A DNA stretch of 64,000 nt from Candidatus Pantoea edessiphila (GCF_002933355.1 NZ_PDKU01000004.1:1-64000); one strand, 5' to 3'; counted from the first letter of the stretch, positions 1-9,542 are shown. Notes: generated by a model not told the origin, from the sequence alone. Program-made: numbers and translations.

Positions 1-126
1 ATTAAACTACGCAATAAATTACGTGTTTATTCGATAGATATTTATAGTCTTATGATTAAAAATCGTTGACACTAAATCTACGAATACCCACATAGATTGT
101 CTGATAAATTTTTAAAGAGCAATAAA
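1..126 (-). ncRNA. rRNA operon leader (5' of a 16S rRNA gene lying off the left edge)
   Basis: Read on the minus strand, this stretch matches the E. coli rrn leader as I know it. It has a boxA-like GCTCTTTAA (112-120), then TTTATCAGACAATCT and GTGGG (about 90-109), and near the edge ACACGTAATTTATTGCG and GTTTAAT. In E. coli these lie a few tens of bases before mature 16S rRNA. Leader RNA normally recruits Nus antitermination factors at boxA and forms the RNase III processing stem. The 16S gene itself is outside the window. E. coli also has an rRNA operon (rrnG) next to clpB, so gene order agrees. Confidence 0.85.
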
Positions 127-132
127 ATTATT

Positions 133-161
133 ATGATATCTCCATTTAGTTTATTAGTCAA
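133..161 (-). promoter_or_regulatory. rRNA operon promoter
   Basis: On the minus strand there is a -35 box TTGACT (161-156), a 17-base spacer and a -10 box TATCAT (138-133). Box sequences, spacing and position just before the boxA leader match the P2 promoter of E. coli rrn operons. I saw no clear second (P1) promoter, FIS sites or UP element further upstream. Confidence 0.75.
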
Positions 162-286
162 GTCTTAACTTAATACCTGTTCTTGATTAACAATATGATT
201 TTAATAATTTTATTTGTTATTAGTTAATTTGAATGTTATATTGTTTATAATATTGGTGAACATTAATTATTATCATTGTTAATGAT

Positions 287-307
287 GATCTTATTCTAGA
301 TAAGATC
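287..307 (-). terminator. Possible clpB terminator hairpin
   Basis: This is a perfect 8-base inverted repeat (GATCTTAT / ATAAGATC) with a 5-base loop. It overlaps the clpB stop codon. A second small hairpin (ATCATT-GTT-AATGAT, about 272-286) follows directly on the minus strand. No strong U-run follows, so this could equally be an mRNA 3'-end stabiliser. It separates clpB from the rRNA promoter. Confidence 0.4.
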
Positions 308-2432
308 AATTTATTTCTATATTATTATTTCTGACAATGATTGTTATCTTTTTGTCAGCTAATAGATTTTTTGAAAGTATCATTTGTGCTAAAGGATTTT
401 CAATTTGCTGTTGAATAGCTCTTTTAAGCAATCTTGCTCCATATGATGGATTATAGTTAATTTTTCCCAATAAATCATATACTTCATGATCAATATTCAA
501 ATGATAGCCTTGTTCTTCTAAGCGTTTTATTAAAATTTTGAGTTGAATTTTTGCAATAGAACTAATATGTTTTTGATCTAATGGATGAAAGACAACTACT
601 TCATCTATACGATTTATAAACTCAGGTCGAAAATAATTATTAACTTTATTCATTATTAAATCTTTCATATTATCATAAGTAAGAATATTAAAATTATCTC
701 TAATCAAATTTGAACCCAAATTAGAAGTCATAATAATAACTGTGTTACGAAAATCAATAGTTCTTCCCTTACTATCAGTTAATCTTCCTTCATCTAGTAC
801 TTGTAATAAAATATTGAAAACATCTACGTGTGCTTTTTCAATTTCGTCCAATAAAATAACTGAATATGGATGAAGTCGAATTGCTTCAGTTATATATCCA
901 CCATTTTCATATCCTACATATCCTGGAGGTGCTCCTATAAGTCTAGATATTGAATGTTTTTCCATAAATTCAGACATGTCGATTCTTACAATTGAGTTAT
1001 CAGTATCAAATAAAAACTGTGCTAATGATTTAGATAATTCTGTTTTTCCTATGCCACTAGGACCTAAAAATAAAAAAGAACCAATAGGGCGATTAGAATC
1101 AGATATACCAGAACGACTGCGACGAATAGCATTAGATATTGCTTTTACTGCTTCATTTTGTCCAATTACTTTTTTGTGTATGTGTTGTTCCATACGTAGA
1201 AGTTTTGTACGTTCACTTTCCATCATTTTAGCTATTGGAATTCCAGTCCAACGAGATACAATATCTGCAATTTCAATCTCAGTAACACGATTACGCAATA
1301 ATTTCATATTATTATCTTCAGAATAAGTAGCTGTAGCAAGCCTTTTTTCTAATTCTGGAATTTTGCCATACTGTAATTTAGACATTCTTGTAAGATCTAC
1401 AGAACGGCGAGCTTGTTCTAAAGATAATTTAGCCTTTTCAAGTTCGGTTTTAATTTTTTGTGTTCCTAAAAGATAAGCTTTTTCGTTTTTCCATTTATCT
1501 TGAAGTTTATTATATTCAATTTCCTTTTGATTCAGTTCTTGTTTTAGTATGTCAAGACGTTTAATACTTGATGAATCTGATTCTTTTTTTAATGCTTGTT
1601 GTTCAATTTTTAATTGTATAATGCGTCTTTCAAGTCTATCAAGAGACTCAGGTTTCGAATCTATTTGAAGACGAATACTAGATGCAGCTTCATCAATCAA
1701 ATCGATTGCTTTATCTGGCAATTGACGTTCTGAAATATATCTTTTTGATAATTTAGCTGCCGCTACAATAGCTGGATCAGTTATCTGGACGTGATGATGT
1801 AATTCATAGCGTTCTTTGAGACCTCTAAGAATAGCTATAGTATCTTCAATATTTGGTTCAGATACGTAGATTTTTTGAAAACGACGTTCTAAAGCCGCAT
1901 CTTTTTCAATATAATATCGATATTCATCTAAAGTCGTTGCTCCTATACAATGAAGCTCTCCTCTAGCTAATGCAGGTTTTAGCAGATTACTTGCATTTAT
2001 TGATCCGTCTCCTTGTCCAGTAGAAACCATATTATGTAACTCATCAATGAATAATATAATATTTCCTTTCAATGTAGATAATTCTTTTAATATACCTTTT
2101 ATACGTTCTTCAAATTCACCCCGATATTTAGCACCAGCTATTAAAGCACCCATATCTAGTGATAATATTTGATTTTCTTTGAGACCTTCTGGTATTTCAT
2201 AATTAACAATACGTTGTGCTAAACCTTCAATAATTGCAGTTTTACCTACCCCAGGTTCACCAATTAGCACTGGATTATTCTTTGTTCTGCGCTGTAATAC
2301 TTGAATAGTTCGACGAATTTCTTCATCACGTCCAATTACTGGATCTAATTTATTATCCTCAGCAAGTTTTGTAATATTAATAGTATATTTGTCTAAATTT
2401 TTACTTTTATCATCTGATGGCTGATTATTCAC
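306..2432 (-). CDS. clpB: ClpB disaggregase, short form lacking the N-domain
   Basis: Hexameric AAA+ chaperone that, with DnaK, pulls proteins out of aggregates in the cytoplasm. Both ATPase domains are present: Walker A GEPGVGKT at 58-65 and GPSGIGKT near residue 455, both Walker B motifs (LFIDE, LLDE), and the coiled-coil M-domain between them at about 250-370. It has 708 residues against 857 in E. coli. The protein begins at a GTG in the sequence context of E. coli Val149, the internal start that makes the natural 80 kDa form there. An in-frame TAA lies two codons upstream (2436-2438) and AAGGG lies just before the GTG. Only 255 bases separate it from rluD, too little for the missing 148 residues. 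Confidence 0.93.
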   Translation of the reverse strand: MNNQPSDDKSKNLDKYTINITKLAEDNKLDPVIGRDEEIRRTIQVLQRRTKNNPVLIGEPGVGKTAIIEGLAQRIVNYEIPEGLKENQILSLDMGALIAGAKYRGEFEERIKGILKELSTLKGNIILFIDELHNMVSTGQGDGSINASNLLKPALARGELHCIGATTLDEYRYYIEKDAALERRFQKIYVSEPNIEDTIAILRGLKERYELHHHVQITDPAIVAAAKLSKRYISERQLPDKAIDLIDEAASSIRLQIDSKPESLDRLERRIIQLKIEQQALKKESDSSSIKRLDILKQELNQKEIEYNKLQDKWKNEKAYLLGTQKIKTELEKAKLSLEQARRSVDLTRMSKLQYGKIPELEKRLATATYSEDNNMKLLRNRVTEIEIADIVSRWTGIPIAKMMESERTKLLRMEQHIHKKVIGQNEAVKAISNAIRRSRSGISDSNRPIGSFLFLGPSGIGKTELSKSLAQFLFDTDNSIVRIDMSEFMEKHSISRLIGAPPGYVGYENGGYITEAIRLHPYSVILLDEIEKAHVDVFNILLQVLDEGRLTDSKGRTIDFRNTVIIMTSNLGSNLIRDNFNILTYDNMKDLIMNKVNNYFRPEFINRIDEVVVFHPLDQKHISSIAKIQLKILIKRLEEQGYHLNIDHEVYDLLGKINYNPSYGARLLKRAIQQQIENPLAQMILSKNLLADKKITIIVRNNNIEIN

Positions 2433-2687
2433 TTTTTAACCCTTGTTAAAATATTCTATAAAATATTTTATAATATATAATAAATATTTGGAATTAAATA
2501 TATTAGTTTTTAATTGGTTATTATATTTTTTGTCATGAATCAAATAAAATAAAAATATAGAATTTTATTGTTTTCTTTCTTAAAAGAAACACCAATTTAG
2601 TATATTTTTCGATTACAGAATAACTTAAATTAACAAATAGTTGTTCAAAGAATTTATTAATATTATAAAAACATAAGTCTTATAAAT
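2433..2687. other. clpB-rluD intergenic region, site of a deletion
   Basis: In E. coli yfiH (pgeF) and the 5' part of clpB lie here. Neither is visible. The stretch is A+T-rich and holds a short palindrome (TTTCTT-AA-AAGAAA, 2576-2589). I could not find a convincing heat-shock (sigma-32) promoter for clpB. A weak TATAAT-like -10 is possible on the minus strand near 2520, without a good -35. Confidence 0.5.
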
Positions 2688-3652
2688 TTAATTTTCAATT
2701 TTTAAATTATCGTCTTTAAGTATGTTGATAAGATTATTCATATCTTGAGGTATGGGAGTTTCTACAGTCATTCTAACATTAGTTATAGGATGATTAAAAC
2801 TTAATTTTATAGCGTGTAATGCTTGACGGTTGAAATTATATATTTTATCAAACGTCAAATTAGTATTTTTTTTCGATCTATTAGTTTTTTTTCCGTAAGT
2901 TTGATCTCCTAGTATTGGATGGTTAATATAAGCCATATGAACACGAATCTGATGAGTACGGCCAGTTTCTATACGTACACGTATACGAGAATGATTACGA
3001 AAATATTCTAATACATTGTAATGAGTTACAGCGGTTTTTCCCTGTAAATTCACTGCCATTTTTGTTCTTTCTATAGTATGTCGAGCAATTGGCATATTAA
3101 TTTTACCAGTGAAGGGTATAATACCGACTACAATTGCTTCATATTCACGAATAATGTCATGTTGTTGTAACATTTTAATTAATTTTAACTGTGTCATGAA
3201 TTTTTTTGCTATAATCATTAATCCAGTAGTATCTTTATCTAGTCTATGCACTATACCTGCACGAGACAAATTAATTAAATGTGGATATTTATATAGTAAC
3301 GCATTTAATAATGTACCATTAACATTATTAACTCCAGGGTGAACTACAAAATTTTCTTGTTTATTTATGATCAATATATACTCATCTTCATATACAATAT
3401 TTAATGGTAAATTTTGTGGTTTTAAAGCTGATTGTTCTTCAATTTGTACATTAATATTTATGACTTCACCTCCTGATATTTTTTTTTTGGTTTTTTTATG
3501 ATGTTACCATTTAATAAGATACATTCATTTAAAATCCATTTTTTTATACAGGAACGTGAATGATTAGTAAAATATTGTTTTAACGCTTGATCTAATCTTT
3601 GTTTTAATTGAGTTTGAGGTAAGATTAAAGTATATTTAATGTTTTTTAACAT
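2688..3652 (-). CDS. rluD: 23S rRNA pseudouridine synthase RluD, frameshifted at an A10 run
   Basis: RluD makes pseudouridines in helix 69 of 23S rRNA. The reading is split. Positions 3652-3489 encode the S4-like RNA-binding domain (QRLDQAL, SRSCIKKWIL) up to KKP, and downstream codons in another frame encode the rest, including the catalytic HRLDKDTTGL and RTHQIRVHMA. The break is a run of ten A on the coding strand (3479-3488). In the genomic frame translation ends soon after (YQEVKS stop). One extra A restores ISGGEV, matching the family. ATG 3652 gives the same N-terminal length as E. coli; a GTG lies six bases upstream. No other damage is visible, so transcriptional slippage could yield some full-length protein. 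Otherwise it is a young pseudogene. Confidence 0.85.
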
Positions 3653-3736
3653 AATCACAACTTATTTTAAAATAAATTATCATAGCAATCAGTAATTGCT
3701 ATCTTGTTTACTGTTTGTAAGGTTAACAATTATAAC

Positions 3737-4471
3737 ATGAAAATCATAAAATATACATTGACTATCTTTACATTAATATTAATGATGACTGGTTGTTCTG
3801 AATTTAATAGAACAGAATCATCCTATTATTCATTAAGTAAAATATATGATTTAGCTCAAAAAAAAATGCGAGAAAATAATTTTAAATCAGCAATTAAATA
3901 TTTAAAAACAATAGAAAATCAAGATTTCATTGGATTATATTCTCAACAAGTACGTCTTGATTTAATATATGCTTATTATAAAAATAGAGACTTACATTCA
4001 GCACAACTAGTAATTCACCATTTCATAAATTTATATCCTAAACATCCTAATTTGGATTATGTAATATATATGAAAGGTGTAATAGAAATGTCAATAGATA
4101 ATCCATCATTAATAATGAAAGTATTAAATTTTGATTATTATGATCGTGATCTTGAACATTCTAATAATGCGTTTGTTGATTTCAAACACATATTACATCA
4201 CTATCCTAAAAGTGTATATGCTAATGATTCTTATAATCGATTAATATATTTACAAAATCGTTTAGCTAAACACGAATTATCTATAGCTTCATTTTATAAT
4301 GAACGTAAAGCCTATGTAGCAGTAATTAATCGTATTAAAAAAATGATAAAATATTATCCCGATACAAAAGCAACTCATGATGCATTATTGTTAATGGAAA
4401 AAGCATATCGTAAATTACAAATTAACGAAAAAGCAGATAAAATAGCTAAAATAATTGCTATGAATACTTAA
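3737..4471 (+). CDS. bamD: Outer membrane assembly lipoprotein BamD
   Basis: Essential lipoprotein of the BAM complex, which inserts beta-barrel proteins into the outer membrane. The protein has 244 residues (E. coli 245). It starts with a lysine, a hydrophobic signal segment and a lipobox ending TGC (Cys at about residue 20), followed by tetratricopeptide-type helical repeats (SQQVRLDLIYAYYKNRDL, DPTH-like and YPDTKATHDAL segments). ATG 3737 was chosen because it places the signal peptide at the N-terminus; an upstream ATG at 3704 would add eleven non-conserved residues. It diverges from rluD as in E. coli. Lipidation would use Lgt, encoded at 49.1-50.0 kb. Confidence 0.95.
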   Translation: MKIIKYTLTIFTLILMMTGCSEFNRTESSYYSLSKIYDLAQKKMRENNFKSAIKYLKTIENQDFIGLYSQQVRLDLIYAYYKNRDLHSAQLVIHHFINLYPKHPNLDYVIYMKGVIEMSIDNPSLIMKVLNFDYYDRDLEHSNNAFVDFKHILHHYPKSVYANDSYNRLIYLQNRLAKHELSIASFYNERKAYVAVINRIKKMIKYYPDTKATHDALLLMEKAYRKLQINEKADKIAKIIAMNT

Positions 4472-4473
4472 TA

Positions 4474-4493
4474 AAAAATAAGTCGTTATTTTT
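4474..4493 (+). terminator. Possible bamD terminator
   Basis: An 8-base inverted repeat AAAAATAA / TTATTTTT with a GTCG loop lies directly after the bamD stop codon. The downstream arm supplies a U-rich end. It is made only of A-T pairs, so stability is low. Confidence 0.4.
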
Positions 4494-4668
4494 CCATAAT
4501 TAATTATTAATACTTATTGTATTAATAATGTTAAATTGTAAAACTAATTACTAGTTTTTTAAGTAATACTATTTCTTTATCATTTAAATTTTATATCAAA
4601 GTAATTGTTGTTACTAAATAAAATAAATGATATATAGTTCAAAAATTTTTTATTTTATGGGTATAAGT

Positions 4669-5838
4669 ATGAATCATAAAAACTTAGAATTGTTAATGCT
4701 GCGTGATAAAATAAATGAAATTGATGATAATATATTAATATTACTATCAAAACGTCAATTACTGTCTGCTAAAATAGCAAAAGTGAAACTGAAACACAAT
4801 AGTCAAATTCGTGATAAAGCTCGTGAACGTTTAATACTAGATCGTTTAATTATATACGGAAAACAATATAAACTAGACTCTAGTTATATCACAAAGTTAT
4901 TCCATCTAATCATTGAAGATTCTATTTTTATACAACAATCAATTTTACAAAAGGATCTTAACTGCGCTTATGCAAATACAGCAAAAATCAGTTTTCTTGG
5001 CCCAAAAGGTTCTTATTCACATATTGCTGCTAGAAAATATTCTATGAGATATTTTGATGATATCATTGAATTTAGTTGTTTAAACTTTCATGATGTCGTT
5101 TATAATGTTGAGAATGGAATTGCAGATTATGCTATATTACCTATTGAAAATACTGCTTCTGGATCTATTAATGAAGTGTATGATTTATTACAAAATACAA
5201 ATTTATCAATTGTTAATGAATTATTTTTACATATAGATCATTGTATATTATCTATACCAGATACAAACTTAGAAAAAATTAAAATAATTTATAGTCACCT
5301 ACAACCTTTTCAACAATGTAGTAATTTCATAAGTTTATTTCCTCACTGGAGTCTTAAATATACGGAAAGCACAGCAGCAGCAATGAAAAAAGTATCTAAA
5401 TTGAATTCATCAGAAATAGCAGCTCTAGGAAGTGAAGACGGCGGAATACTATATACTTTAAAAGTATTAAAGCGTAATATAGCAAATCAACAATATAATC
5501 AAACAAGATTCATTATATTGTCAAGAAAATCTATTGAAGTTTCTAATAACGTTCCGGCTAAAACTACTTTTGTAGTGGAAACAGGTCAAAATGTCAGTTC
5601 TTTAGTTGATATATTATTAGTATTACGCAATTATAGTTTAGTTATAAATAAAATTGAATCGAGGCCTATTAATGGTAACCCTTGGGAGGAAATATTTTAT
5701 ATAGATATAAAAAGCAACCTAAAATCTATAAACATGAAGAATGCAATAAAAGATTTAAATAGTATTACATGTTCATTAAAAATATTAGGATGTTATCCTA
5801 GCGAAAGCTATTTATCGATTGAGTATAATAAACATTAA
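4669..5838 (+). CDS. pheA: Bifunctional chorismate mutase / prephenate dehydratase (P-protein)
   Basis: Converts chorismate to prephenate and on to phenylpyruvate, the last committed steps to phenylalanine. The order is an AroQ-type chorismate mutase (about 1-95), prephenate dehydratase (about 105-285, with FLGPKGSYSH, ENTASGSINEVYD and the catalytic-region TRF) and an ACT regulatory domain. The ACT domain keeps ESRP, but the GALV motif that helps bind phenylalanine reads SSLV (TGQNVSSLVDIL). ATG 4669 gives 389 residues (E. coli 386); ATG 4627 would add fourteen unmatched residues. I found no pheL-like phenylalanine-rich leader peptide in front, so attenuation seems lost as well. Confidence 0.95.
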   Translation: MNHKNLELLMLRDKINEIDDNILILLSKRQLLSAKIAKVKLKHNSQIRDKARERLILDRLIIYGKQYKLDSSYITKLFHLIIEDSIFIQQSILQKDLNCAYANTAKISFLGPKGSYSHIAARKYSMRYFDDIIEFSCLNFHDVVYNVENGIADYAILPIENTASGSINEVYDLLQNTNLSIVNELFLHIDHCILSIPDTNLEKIKIIYSHLQPFQQCSNFISLFPHWSLKYTESTAAAMKKVSKLNSSEIAALGSEDGGILYTLKVLKRNIANQQYNQTRFIILSRKSIEVSNNVPAKTTFVVETGQNVSSLVDILLVLRNYSLVINKIESRPINGNPWEEIFYIDIKSNLKSINMKNAIKDLNSITCSLKILGCYPSESYLSIEYNKH

Positions 5839-5857
5839 AATAGTATTTAACTAAATC

Positions 5858-5875
5858 CAAAAAATTTGCTTTTTG
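5858..5875 (+). terminator. Possible pheA terminator
   Basis: A short hairpin CAAAAA-ATTTGC-TTTTTG lies 20 bases after the pheA stop. The stem is weak (one G-C pair), so the call is tentative. Confidence 0.25.
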
Positions 5876-6312
5876 TTAATAATATATTCTAATGCATTAG
5901 GTATATATATAATTAAATTAATTATTTATTTTTAAGATCTAAATTTAACAATCCTTAATTTTATAATATAAAAATATAAGTAAAAATACTTATTTTTATA
6001 AAGTTTAACATGAAATATAATCAAGCTAAATTACGAATTAATATCTATTATATTTTTAATTTTTATTAAACTAAAGGTAAACATCCCATTTGCTCTAAAT
6101 AATATTTTCTGAATAGTCAGTATAGAGTCAAATTCAAACCACAATTTATAATTATAATTTATATTATTATATATATTTTTAAATCATATAATTATAATTT
6201 TATTTAGTTATTTAATTATATAAATGCTTGTCAATTGTAATGATGAATATTTTTATACGAATAATTATCTATTTTTTAAATACATTGATTTAGCTTTTTA
6301 AAAATTTAATAA
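5876..6312. other. Gap at the ancestral tyrA position, with a possible tyrA 3' remnant
   Basis: In E. coli tyrA lies between pheA and aroF, downstream of aroF. Here 474 bases separate the two genes and no open tyrA is present. On the minus strand at about 6141-6070 one frame reads WFEFDS...ILFRANGM. This resembles the TyrA C-terminus (WFGDY...VLLRQAND) but is a few residues short. The resemblance is weak and may be chance. The remainder is low-complexity A+T sequence. Confidence 0.3.
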
Positions 6313-7395
6313 TCATATTTTAAGACTATAACGATTTACTAATACTCCTTTTAAACTTTCTTGTATATTATATAATAAGTTTTCTGTTGACTCCCAATTT
6401 ATACAAGAATCTGTTACAGATACTCCATATTTCATTTTATTACGTTTTTGTTCAGAAGATTGATTTCCTTCATTAATATTACTTTCTACCATAAGACCAA
6501 TGATAGAATCATTACCTCCTTGTTTAATTTGAGAAATTACTGATTTAGCAACTACAATCTGTCTTTTATGATCTTTATTGGAATTACCGTGACTGCAGTC
6601 TATCATTAGAGCTGGATTTAATCCCGCTTTGATCATTTCTTTTTCGCATTGAGCAACATCAGTAGGACTATAATTAGGTGACTTTCCTCCTCGTAAAATT
6701 ATATGGCTATCTGGGTTACCTTTAGTTTGTAATAAGCAAACTTGCCCAGATTGATTTATACCAACAAAACGATGTGCCATTGAAGCAGCGCACATTGCAT
6801 TAATTGCAGTATCTAAACTACCATCTGTCCCATTTTTAAAACCAACGGGCATTGATAAACCAGATGCCATTTCACGGTGCGTTTGTGATTCCGTAGTACG
6901 AGCTCCGATAGCTGACCAACTAAATAAATCTCCAAGATATTGAGGACAATTGGGATCAAGTGCTTCTGTTGCTAAAGGTAATCCCATCTTTACTAACGAT
7001 AATAGTAAGCTACGTGCTATATGTAATCCAGCTTCTACATCAAAAGAATTATCCATGTAAGGATCATTAATTAATCCTTTCCATCCAATTGTTGTACGAG
7101 GTTTTTCAAAATAAACTCTCATAACAATATACAGTTGATCTTTTAGTATTTCAGATAGATTACGTAATCTATTACCATAGTCAATAGCAGCTTCTGTATC
7201 ATGAATTGAACAAGGTCCACATACTATTAATAATCTTAAATCTCTACCTGAAATAATATCAGAAATTATTTTTCTAGAAGAAGCTATTTGTATTTCTTGA
7301 CTGGATGTTAAAGGAAATTTTGATTTAAGATCTTCTGGTGTAATTAGTATTTGTTCATCAGCAATATGCACATTATTTAGCATGTCTCTTTGCAT
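6313..7395 (-). CDS. aroF: 3-deoxy-7-phosphoheptulonate synthase (DAHP synthase), AroF type
   Basis: First enzyme of the shikimate pathway: condenses phosphoenolpyruvate with erythrose 4-phosphate. The protein has 360 residues (E. coli AroF 356), colinear along its length. Conserved motifs include CGPCSIHD, MRVYFEKPRTT.GWKG, TESQTHR, the KNGTDG loop, DCSHGNSNKD and the C-terminal ESNI.EGNQ. The N-terminus (NNVHIADEQIL) is of the tyrosine-sensitive AroF type and keeps Asn8, linked to tyrosine inhibition in E. coli. The gene sits opposite pheA, as in E. coli, with tyrA gone from the downstream side. Start ATG has a GGAG-type ribosome site about seven bases upstream. Confidence 0.95.
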   Translation of the reverse strand: MQRDMLNNVHIADEQILITPEDLKSKFPLTSSQEIQIASSRKIISDIISGRDLRLLIVCGPCSIHDTEAAIDYGNRLRNLSEILKDQLYIVMRVYFEKPRTTIGWKGLINDPYMDNSFDVEAGLHIARSLLLSLVKMGLPLATEALDPNCPQYLGDLFSWSAIGARTTESQTHREMASGLSMPVGFKNGTDGSLDTAINAMCAASMAHRFVGINQSGQVCLLQTKGNPDSHIILRGGKSPNYSPTDVAQCEKEMIKAGLNPALMIDCSHGNSNKDHKRQIVVAKSVISQIKQGGNDSIIGLMVESNINEGNQSSEQKRNKMKYGVSVTDSCINWESTENLLYNIQESLKGVLVNRYSLKI

Positions 7396-7827
7396 AATTA
7401 ATGCTCCAATTTTAAAAAATTATACAACTATTTATTTTATGGATTTAAAAGATAAGATTTTTATATTTATGTATTATCTATTAGTAATATATAAAATTAA
7501 ATACTACGATTGAATCTAATTTTAATATTAAAGTAATATATATAAATATAAATTTGATTTTATTATTTTTTATTCAATAAGAATGATTATTCATTCATAC
7601 TTTATATGAATTTTATTGTGGATAAATTAACAGTATTTTTATTTATAGTAGTAAATATTATAAAAAATCAATAAATTTAATATTATTTAAAACATATAAT
7701 AAGATAACAAATATTGATAGAAGAATCATATATTACTTATTAGATACTTTATTAGTACATTAGTACATTATAAAGAATAACAATGATTTCTTCTTCTTTA
7801 TGTGCTTAATGTGCTTCAAAAGAATAA
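7396..7827. other. Intergenic region between aroF and rplS
   Basis: No gene is visible in 432 bases. It should hold the aroF promoter and the rplS 3' end, both on the minus strand. A TATAAT-like -10 for aroF is possible at 7424-7419, but no -35 stands out and I could not identify TyrR boxes. Small tandem repeats occur near the rplS end (TTAGTACAT twice at about 7750-7769; ATGTGCTT twice at about 7799-7816). Confidence 0.4.
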
Positions 7828-8175
7828 TTAATTAAGACGTTCTTTGATACGAGCGGATTTTCCAGATAATTTACGTAAATAATATAATTTAGCTCTACGA
7901 ACATCACCATGACGTTTAATTAATATACTATCAATTGCAGGAGAATAAGTTTGAAAAACACGTTCAACCCCTTCTCCATTAGATGTTTTTCGTACAGTAA
8001 AAGCAGAATTAAGACCTCTATTTCTTATAGATATGACTATCCCTTCAAACGATTGAATACGTTTTTTTGAACTCTCAATTACCCAAACCTTTACTTCTAC
8101 AGAATCACCTGGGCGGAAATAAGGTATATCTTTATTCATCTGTTCTTGTTCTAACTGCTTAATAATTTTATTCAT
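7828..8175 (-). CDS. rplS: 50S ribosomal protein L19
   Basis: Large-subunit ribosomal protein at the interface with the small subunit. The 115 residues equal the usual length (E. coli 115). They include the characteristic [12 protein letters not shown], the basic FEGIVI and [10 protein letters not shown] segments, and the C-terminal [13 protein letters not shown] precedes the ATG. It is the last gene of rpsP-rimM-trmD-rplS, separated from trmD by 39 bases, the same order as in E. coli. Confidence 0.97.
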   Translation of the reverse strand: MNKIIKQLEQEQMNKDIPYFRPGDSVEVKVWVIESSKKRIQSFEGIVISIRNRGLNSAFTVRKTSNGEGVERVFQTYSPAIDSILIKRHGDVRRAKLYYLRKLSGKSARIKERLN

Positions 8176-8214
8176 AATTAGAAACTCCTATATATTATTA
8201 CAACTGCATAATTT

Positions 8215-8958
8215 TTATTTTTTTGATTCTTTTTGAAACTCTATTAATAATTTTATTTCTTCTTGATTTAAAACTAACTGCTCAAAAAGATCAGGTCTTT
8301 TTAGCCACGTTCGACCTAATGATTGTTTCAATCGCCAACGATAAATTTTATCATGATTTCCAGATAAAAGTATTTCTGGCACTTTCCTTCCGTATGAAAC
8401 ACTAGGTCTAGTATAATGAGGACAATCCAATAATCCATTAACAAACGAGTCTTTTTCAACAGATTCATATGTATTTAATACACCTGGAATTAATCTAGCA
8501 ATTGTATCAATAAATATCATTGCTGGTAATTCTCCTCCACTAAGCACGTAATCTCCTATTGACCATTCTTCATCTATTTTAAATTCAATTACTCTCTCAT
8601 CAATGCCTTTATACCGACCGCATACTAAAATGAATTTACTATTATATTTTAATAAATTATAGGCTTTTTTTTGATCAAGTTTCTTACCCTGAGGGGATAG
8701 ATAAACAACTTTTACTCCTTTACCGGCTTGTGCTATTGCTACAGTAATTGCATCAACTAAAGGCTGTACCATCATGACCATCCCTGGTCCACCTCCATAA
8801 GGACGATCATCTACTATATAATTTTTTTTACGAGTAAAATCACGAGGATTCCAAACATGAATTTCTATGAGTCCTTTTTTTATACCCTTACTAATTACAC
8901 CGTAATTAGTAATAATTTTAAAGACATCTGGAAATAAGCTGATTATACCAAACCACAT
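8215..8958 (-). CDS. trmD: tRNA (guanine-N1)-methyltransferase TrmD
   Basis: Methylates G37 next to the anticodon using S-adenosylmethionine, which prevents +1 frameshifting. The SPOUT trefoil-knot motifs are present: [41 protein letters not shown] and [18 protein letters not shown] 8958 is chosen because it gives the [10 protein letters not shown] start that matches E. coli MWIGIISLFP; an in-frame ATG four codons upstream (8970) is possible. The protein has 247 residues (E. coli 255, with a longer C-terminal tail). It lies between rimM and rplS. Confidence 0.96.
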   Translation of the reverse strand: MWFGIISLFPDVFKIITNYGVISKGIKKGLIEIHVWNPRDFTRKKNYIVDDRPYGGGPGMVMMVQPLVDAITVAIAQAGKGVKVVYLSPQGKKLDQKKAYNLLKYNSKFILVCGRYKGIDERVIEFKIDEEWSIGDYVLSGGELPAMIFIDTIARLIPGVLNTYESVEKDSFVNGLLDCPHYTRPSVSYGRKVPEILLSGNHDKIYRWRLKQSLGRTWLKRPDLFEQLVLNQEEIKLLIEFQKESKK

Positions 8959-8996
8959 TTTATGATACATGAATATACAATGATTGTTTTATGATG

Positions 8997-9542
8997 TTAT
9001 AGAACAGGCTCCCAATCTACTTGAATGATTTTTGTATTTAAATCTACTGTTTTAATAATTTTATCAATAAATGGAATGAGGAACTCTTTTTTTTTAAATT
9101 GGTTTTTTATTTTTTGTTGCACAACAATAATATAATTTGATATAGTTTCTATGAAATTTATTACAACACCTATAATGAAACCTTCAAGATTAATTACTTG
9201 ACAACCTATTATATCCTTTAAGTAATATTCACCATTATCTAAAGACGGTAGTTGTGTTGCATTAACTATAATGTCATGATTAGTTAACTTACTAGCTGTA
9301 TCTCTGTTATTTATATCTTTTAATTTTATAATTATATTTTTATCTTGGTGTTTCCAATTACTAACTTCTAATTGATACCATAGATTAGCATAATAAACAT
9401 ACCATGGTTGATAGCAAAAAATATTTTCAGATGTTTCAGTGAAAGAAATAATTTTAATCCATCCAAAAATACCATATGCTTTTCCTATTTTTCCTAAAAT
9501 AACAGGATCGTTAGGATAATACTTGACTAATGTTTTATTCAT
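8997..9542 (-). CDS. rimM: 16S rRNA processing / 30S maturation protein RimM
   Basis: Assembly factor for the 30S head that binds S19. It has 181 residues (E. coli 182). The N-terminal barrel holds [15 protein letters not shown] and the second PRC-barrel half holds [12 protein letters not shown] and a closing VDWEP. The gene overlaps rpsP by eight bases, suggesting translational coupling. A run of nine A (9087-9095, encoding Lys-Lys-Lys) stays in frame, in contrast to the ten-A breaks in rluD and ygfA. Confidence 0.95.
   Translation of the reverse strand: MNKTLVKYYPNDPVILGKIGKAYGIFGWIKIISFTETSENIFCYQPWYVYYANLWYQLEVSNWKHQDKNIIIKLKDINNRDTASKLTNHDIIVNATQLPSLDNGEYYLKDIIGCQVINLEGFIIGVVINFIETISNYIIVVQQKIKNQFKKKEFLIPFIDKIIKTVDLNTKIIQVDWEPVL

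Noticed and set aside
976-1326. Open frame on the plus strand opposite clpB, and similar frames opposite ffh, recB, eno, mutS and cysN
   Set aside because: They lie entirely inside well-supported genes on the other strand and have no family resemblance; they are shadows of codon bias.
3458-3658. A separate small gene of 66 codons upstream of rluD
   Set aside because: It is the RluD N-terminal RNA-binding domain cut off by the A10 frameshift, not an independent gene.
4494-4668. pheL-type leader peptide and attenuator before pheA
   Set aside because: No short frame rich in phenylalanine codons followed by alternative hairpins could be found.
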